Positions 46,060-49,500 of a stretch of 49,500 nt of DNA are shown here, one piece after another. The stretch's first letter is position 1, and the number at the start of each line of letters is the position of its first letter. The stretch is from assembly GCA_014529385.2 (NCBI GenBank), contig CM043966.1:43349037-43398536 (forward strand), given 5' to 3'. The notes beneath the pieces were generated by a model that saw nothing but the letters and a program-made list of their open reading frames with translations, had not been told where the DNA came from and made no database searches. A program made the translations under genes and the position numbers. The stretch is from Adiantum capillus-veneris (lineage: Eukaryota > Streptophyta > Polypodiopsida > Polypodiales > Pteridaceae).

Positions 46060-47435
46060 GGCGATCAAATTAAAGCTACCCCTCTTCCAAGGTAGTGATG
46101 CTATGCCTGATATCATCGGTTTTCTAGATATAGGAGAATGTTCAGCAGGACACACCAAAGGCCAAAAATAGTGGCTGGTAAGGAAGGCTACTAGGTATCG
46201 CCTTATAGATGACCACTTGTATTGTAAGGGCAAAGATCGAATTCTCAGGCGGGTGCCAACCTCCAGTGAAATCACAGAGGTAATTTCAAGTTGCCATGAC
46301 GGCGTTTGCGGTGGTCATTTTGCTCTAGATATCACCAGTAGGAAGACTCTACAGGCAGGATACTTTTGGCCTAGTTTGAACAGGGATGTACACCATTGGT
46401 GTAAAACATGCAAGGCTTGTCAAGTGGCCAGTGATCGCACGTTAACTTACGAGACACAAACCCCTATCATCTCATATGGTCCTTTTAAGAAATGGGGAAT
46501 AGATGCAATCGGTCCTTTACTAAGGGCCCAATCAGGTAAAATGTACATCATAGTGCATGTAGACTACATGACTCGATGGGCAGAAGCAACGGCCACCACC
46601 CGCATTACACACCAAGAAGTGGCAAAGATCATTTTTGAGCATATCGTTTGCCGTTTTGACACTCCTCTTGAGATAATATCAGATAGAGGACCAGGATTCA
46701 GAGGTGATTTTGTGGGAGAACTGATAAAGAAGTTAGGCATCACACGTCGGAATTCCACACCATACTATCCACAATGCAATGGTCTGGTAGAGAAGGTAAA
46801 TGGAATGATTTGCAAAATCATCACAAAATAGGTGAACAATCACAAAGGGGACTGGGATAAACATCTCATGGCAGCTCTTTGGGCCTACAGAACAACATTC
46901 CGAACATCACTAGGTTTCACCCCTTTCCATCTAGTTTATGGGAAGGAGGCAATTGTACCCATTGAGGTACAAATAGCTAGCTTACGAGTTTTGGCTAGCC
47001 AAACACATCGTCCGATTGTAAACCTCAGAAACCACATCTTGGATATGGGAGAGACTCCAACTGGATAGGGAAGAAGCAATCAATCACTATGCAGCACATG
47101 TAGAACAACGCCGGCTCACTTTCAATCAAGGGCTTAAAGAAAAGGGACTGAAGAAAGGCATGTTAGTACTGCGATACGACAACAGATTTGACACTAGGAA
47201 GGATAAGAAATTTCAACCCAGATGGGAAGGGCCATTCATCATCAAGAAGTGCTATGACAACGGCAGCTATAAGCTGATGGAAGCAGATGGGAGAATTCAC
47301 AAGACTAGGGTCAATGGATGGAGACTGAAAAGGTATTTTCTTAGGTTTGACCCAGAATTCGTGCTAGACATTCCAGAGGAGGGAGAACCCTCTAACTCTA
47401 CAACTGAAGAAGCAGAAGAAGGGCTAGAAGCATGA
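46060..47435 (+). pseudogene. Element C integrase
   Basis: Stop at 46169 (CAA in B). Zinc-binding HHCC: SSCHDGVCGGHFALDITSRK and WCKTCKACQVASDRT. Catalytic core: KKWGIDAIGPLLRAQSGKMY, EIISDRGPGFRGDFVGEL and TPYYPQCNGLVEKVNGMI (D, D, E). Stop at 46829 (CAG in B). Then LMAALWAYRTTFRTSLGFTP, a frameshift near 47050, and 47160-47435 with MLVLRYDNRFDTRKDKKFQP, WEGPFIIKKCYDNGSYKLME and RFDPEFVLDIPEEGE to the stop. No chromodomain. Confidence 0.9.
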
Positions 47436-47448
47436 ATGCCTCTAGCCA

Positions 47449-47463
47449 AAGGGAGAGGGCTAA
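47449..47463 (+). other. Element C polypurine tract
   Basis: AAAGGGAGAGGGCTAA next to the TGATAGCC start of the 3' LTR. Confidence 0.75.
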
Positions 47464-47951
47464 TGATAGCCGACTTTTGAAAATAAAGAAAAAGAAGAAC
47501 AAAAAAACTTATTTTTCCTCTGTTGAAGCCTTGGCAACATTGTTGGAAGGAAAGGCACCGCCTGGTCAATCCTCCCAACACCCCTACGGGCATGACACCC
47601 CCCCCCCCCTTTGATTTGCCGGCCTTGTCACCCTCAACCCCGTTGGTCCATACCCCACCCAGCCTAACCCGCCGCCCTCGGTTTCAAATACCCTTAATCC
47701 CCCCGTAGTTTATTCCCCCCCTCGGCCCGACGGGCATTGGATGAAATAACACCCCCTCTCTTTCTCTCTCATTTTCCCTACATACCTCTCTCTAATATCC
47801 TCTCTCCCTCTCTCCCAAATTTACCACCCCCCAGGCCAGGCGCAAGCTTTGAGCACTCACCCCGACCCCTCTCTCGTGCTCCCTCTGTGTTGAGCCGCAT
47901 GGAAACACCCCCCCCCCCCGCTCTCCCGTATTCTTACACTCACCCTTTACA

Positions 47952-47982
<31 letters not shown>

Positions 47983-48241
47983 TCACACTTTTTCCCCCAC
48001 TCTCATTACCCCCCCCCCCCCTTGGCCCGCTAATATTCTTCCCCTAACCCCTCCCCCCTTTTCCCCACCCGCTCGCCTCACCCTCCCCTTGGCTTTACTC
48101 ACTCTTCCCTTGGCCCGCTATCCCCACTATCCCCCCCACACCATTGACTTCTACCCCCCCCTCATCCTTGAGACATCATACAAAACGGAGGATAAGACAA
48201 CCCCCCCCCCCCCCCACGGTGGGTACCCGCCCTAGGAGATT
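47464..48241 (+). repeat. Element C 3' LTR, homologous part
   Basis: Matches 39258-40006 through GTTGAAGCCTTGGCAACA, the poly-C tracts and CCTAGGAGATT. Compared with the 5' LTR it has ~45 bp (CTCTCCCGTATTCTTACACTC..) between two poly-C runs that the 5' copy lacks. At 48241 homology stops; promoter and end of the LTR are missing. Confidence 0.85.
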
Positions 48242-48263
48242 CCCCCTCCCTCTAGTGCCACCT

Positions 48264-48302
<39 letters not shown>

Positions 48303-48502
48303 GTTTCAAGCCGGAAGGCGCAGCGCACATGACCATGGAGCCCACGCCTTCATACACCACACACTCACCCTCATCCTCACCCTCTCCCTCATCCTCACAC
48401 TCACACACACACCCAACCCCCTCTCCCTCTCTCACACTCTGTTTCGGGAGCAGCCGCCCGCCCTCCCGCTCTCTCTCCCTCTCGGCTTGTACAGGCGTAG
48501 CC

Positions 48503-48588
<86 letters not shown>

Positions 48589-48625
48589 ACCACACACACA
48601 CACTAACACACACTATCTATCTTAA
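48242..48625. repeat. Low-complexity CT/CA-rich DNA
   Basis: (CT)n at 48269-48300 and 48508-48584, CCCTCATCCTCA-type repeats around 48368-48400. Apparent frames are artefacts of the repeats. Confidence 0.85.
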
Positions 48626-48715
48626 CTCTCTCTAGCTATGGCCGCTACCGGGACCTTTACACCTACTCTTACACTACCTACCTTAAAACTAGATTCCTAA
48701 ACCCCCTAGCATGGG

Positions 48716-48748
<33 letters not shown>

Positions 48749-49256
48749 ACCTATGAAGGCCGCTAGCTATTCAAAAACCTACATTATTCTTGACATTTAT
48801 TCCTACACACTCGTACACTTACTCTAATACTACCTACCTTTAAACTGGATTATTAAACTCTCTTGCATGGGGCACTACCCTTACATGATAAAACTTATTA
48901 TCTCCTAATATTGGGGGGCATATGGCCATTACACTTAATGCCCTCCCCCAAATCGAGCCTGCCTGCGATCTCTGTTCTGTCTCCCCACTCTACACGGCCC
49001 ACTCATTCCCTCACTCCTGCACTCTGTCGTGCGGGTTCCTATACGCTCTGCTCTGCTCACTCAGAACGCCACCGAAGGCATTAACCTCGGGGATCGTTCG
49101 TATGATCTCTCCCACTCCTCCAGCTGCTGCGCGAGTTGTAAATAAAGGTGATCTCTCTTGGAGCTCACTTAGTGTTGTGCACTTGTTCATTTCGTTGTGT
49201 GTTTGCAAATACCACTTAGTAGTCGCACTATCTCTTGTTGGGGAAAAGCTTTGAGT
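48626..49256. other. Unclassified DNA with a diverged tandem duplication
   Basis: GGCCGCTA..., CTACCTACCTT.AAACT.GATT..TAAAC..CCT.GCATGGGGCAC occurs twice (about 48640-48721 and 48757-48873), with (CA)n at 48718-48746 between. AATAAAGGTGATCTCTCTTGGAGC near 49141 may be a polyadenylation or LTR-type signal. No gene. Confidence 0.45.
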
Positions 49257-49316
49257 GATGGTTAAAGGGAAAGATAAATTGGCAGTTGTGGAGCTGGCTG
49301 CTCCAACTCAAACACA
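49257..49316 (+). other. Possible first coding exon, speculative
   Basis: ATG at 49257 opens MVKGKDKLAVVELAAPTQTQ, immediately followed by a CAG|GTATTA donor-like site. Only 20 codons, and the window ends before a downstream exon could be seen. May be chance or the leader of another retroelement. Confidence 0.15.
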
Positions 49317-49500
49317 GGTATTACTGTTGGACATGGGCTTTCAAATACTTGATCTCTTGTTTAATTTTTGTGGTAAAAAGCTGGCTTGCGGTTTGGAAGC
49401 AGTCTAAATAGTTTTTTTCTCTCCTTTACTTAACTCAATGTAGTTGGTTGTTTCCGTTATAATCCGACTGTAAGTTGCCTACGACGTTTTCATATCGTTG

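Larger units (their letters stand above)
39258..48241 (+). mobile_element. Element C: Tat-like Ty3/gypsy retrotransposon, sister of B
   Basis: 5' LTR 39258-40779, primer site candidate 40782, pre-gag region, gag, protease, RT, RNase H, second RNase H-like domain, integrase, polypurine tract at 47449-47463 and 3' LTR from 47464. Better preserved than B: most defects are single stops at glutamine codons and a few frameshifts. The 3' LTR matches the 5' LTR only to about 48241. LTRs share about 95% by eye outside poly-C tracts. Confidence 0.88.

Overview
This window looks like repeat-rich nuclear DNA from a plant with a large genome. I see no intact host gene and no rRNA, tRNA or CRISPR. It is dominated by degenerate Ty3/gypsy LTR retrotransposons, other transposon fragments, long (CT)n/(CA)n/(TA)n and poly-C/poly-G tracts, and tandem repeats. 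The species is not identifiable from the sequence. A fern or another non-seed vascular plant is a weak guess from the retroelement mix.

Layout. 1-1.5 kb: a diverged ~284-bp satellite centred on an 18-bp palindrome. 1.55-~10 kb: decayed gypsy element A (gag, protease, RT, RNase H, integrase, polypurine tract, start of the 3' LTR). Its gag is interrupted at 2474-4359 by G, a minus-strand non-autonomous LTR element with a tRNA-Met-type primer site. 11.3-14.85 kb: non-coding DNA with a family of at least ten hairpins (arms like ACCAAGCGAATAGGG) in tandem arrays. 14.94-27.18 kb: gypsy element B, TG..CA LTRs with a likely 4-bp GAGG target duplication. B is interrupted by a 1339-bp TTAA-flanked inverted-repeat DNA transposon (22772-24110) and, in its 3' LTR, by an insert with an intact 251-codon ORF resembling LINE ORF1 (25218-25973). 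28.5-29.2 kb: minus-strand remnant of an intron-containing gene of unnamed family. 29.4-31.3 kb: E, a 5'-truncated relative of A. 31.8-37.65 kb: F, a minus-strand gypsy remnant (protease, gag, an extra upstream ORF, tRNA-Asp-type primer site, LTR). 39.26-48.24 kb: C, a sister copy of B. 48.2-49.5 kb: low-complexity DNA and unclassified sequence with one possible short exon.

B and C are the most informative pair. Both have a conserved pre-gag coding region, gag, a DGGA-type protease, RT, RNase H, a second RNase H-like domain and integrase, the layout known for the plant Tat group. Comparing them base by base gives the empty site of the TTAA transposon and shows that most in-frame stops lie at glutamine codons, often CAG in one copy and TAG in the other. 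The strongest candidates for something undescribed are the TTAA transposon, the ORF1-only LINE-like insert, the hairpin arrays and the spliced gene remnant.
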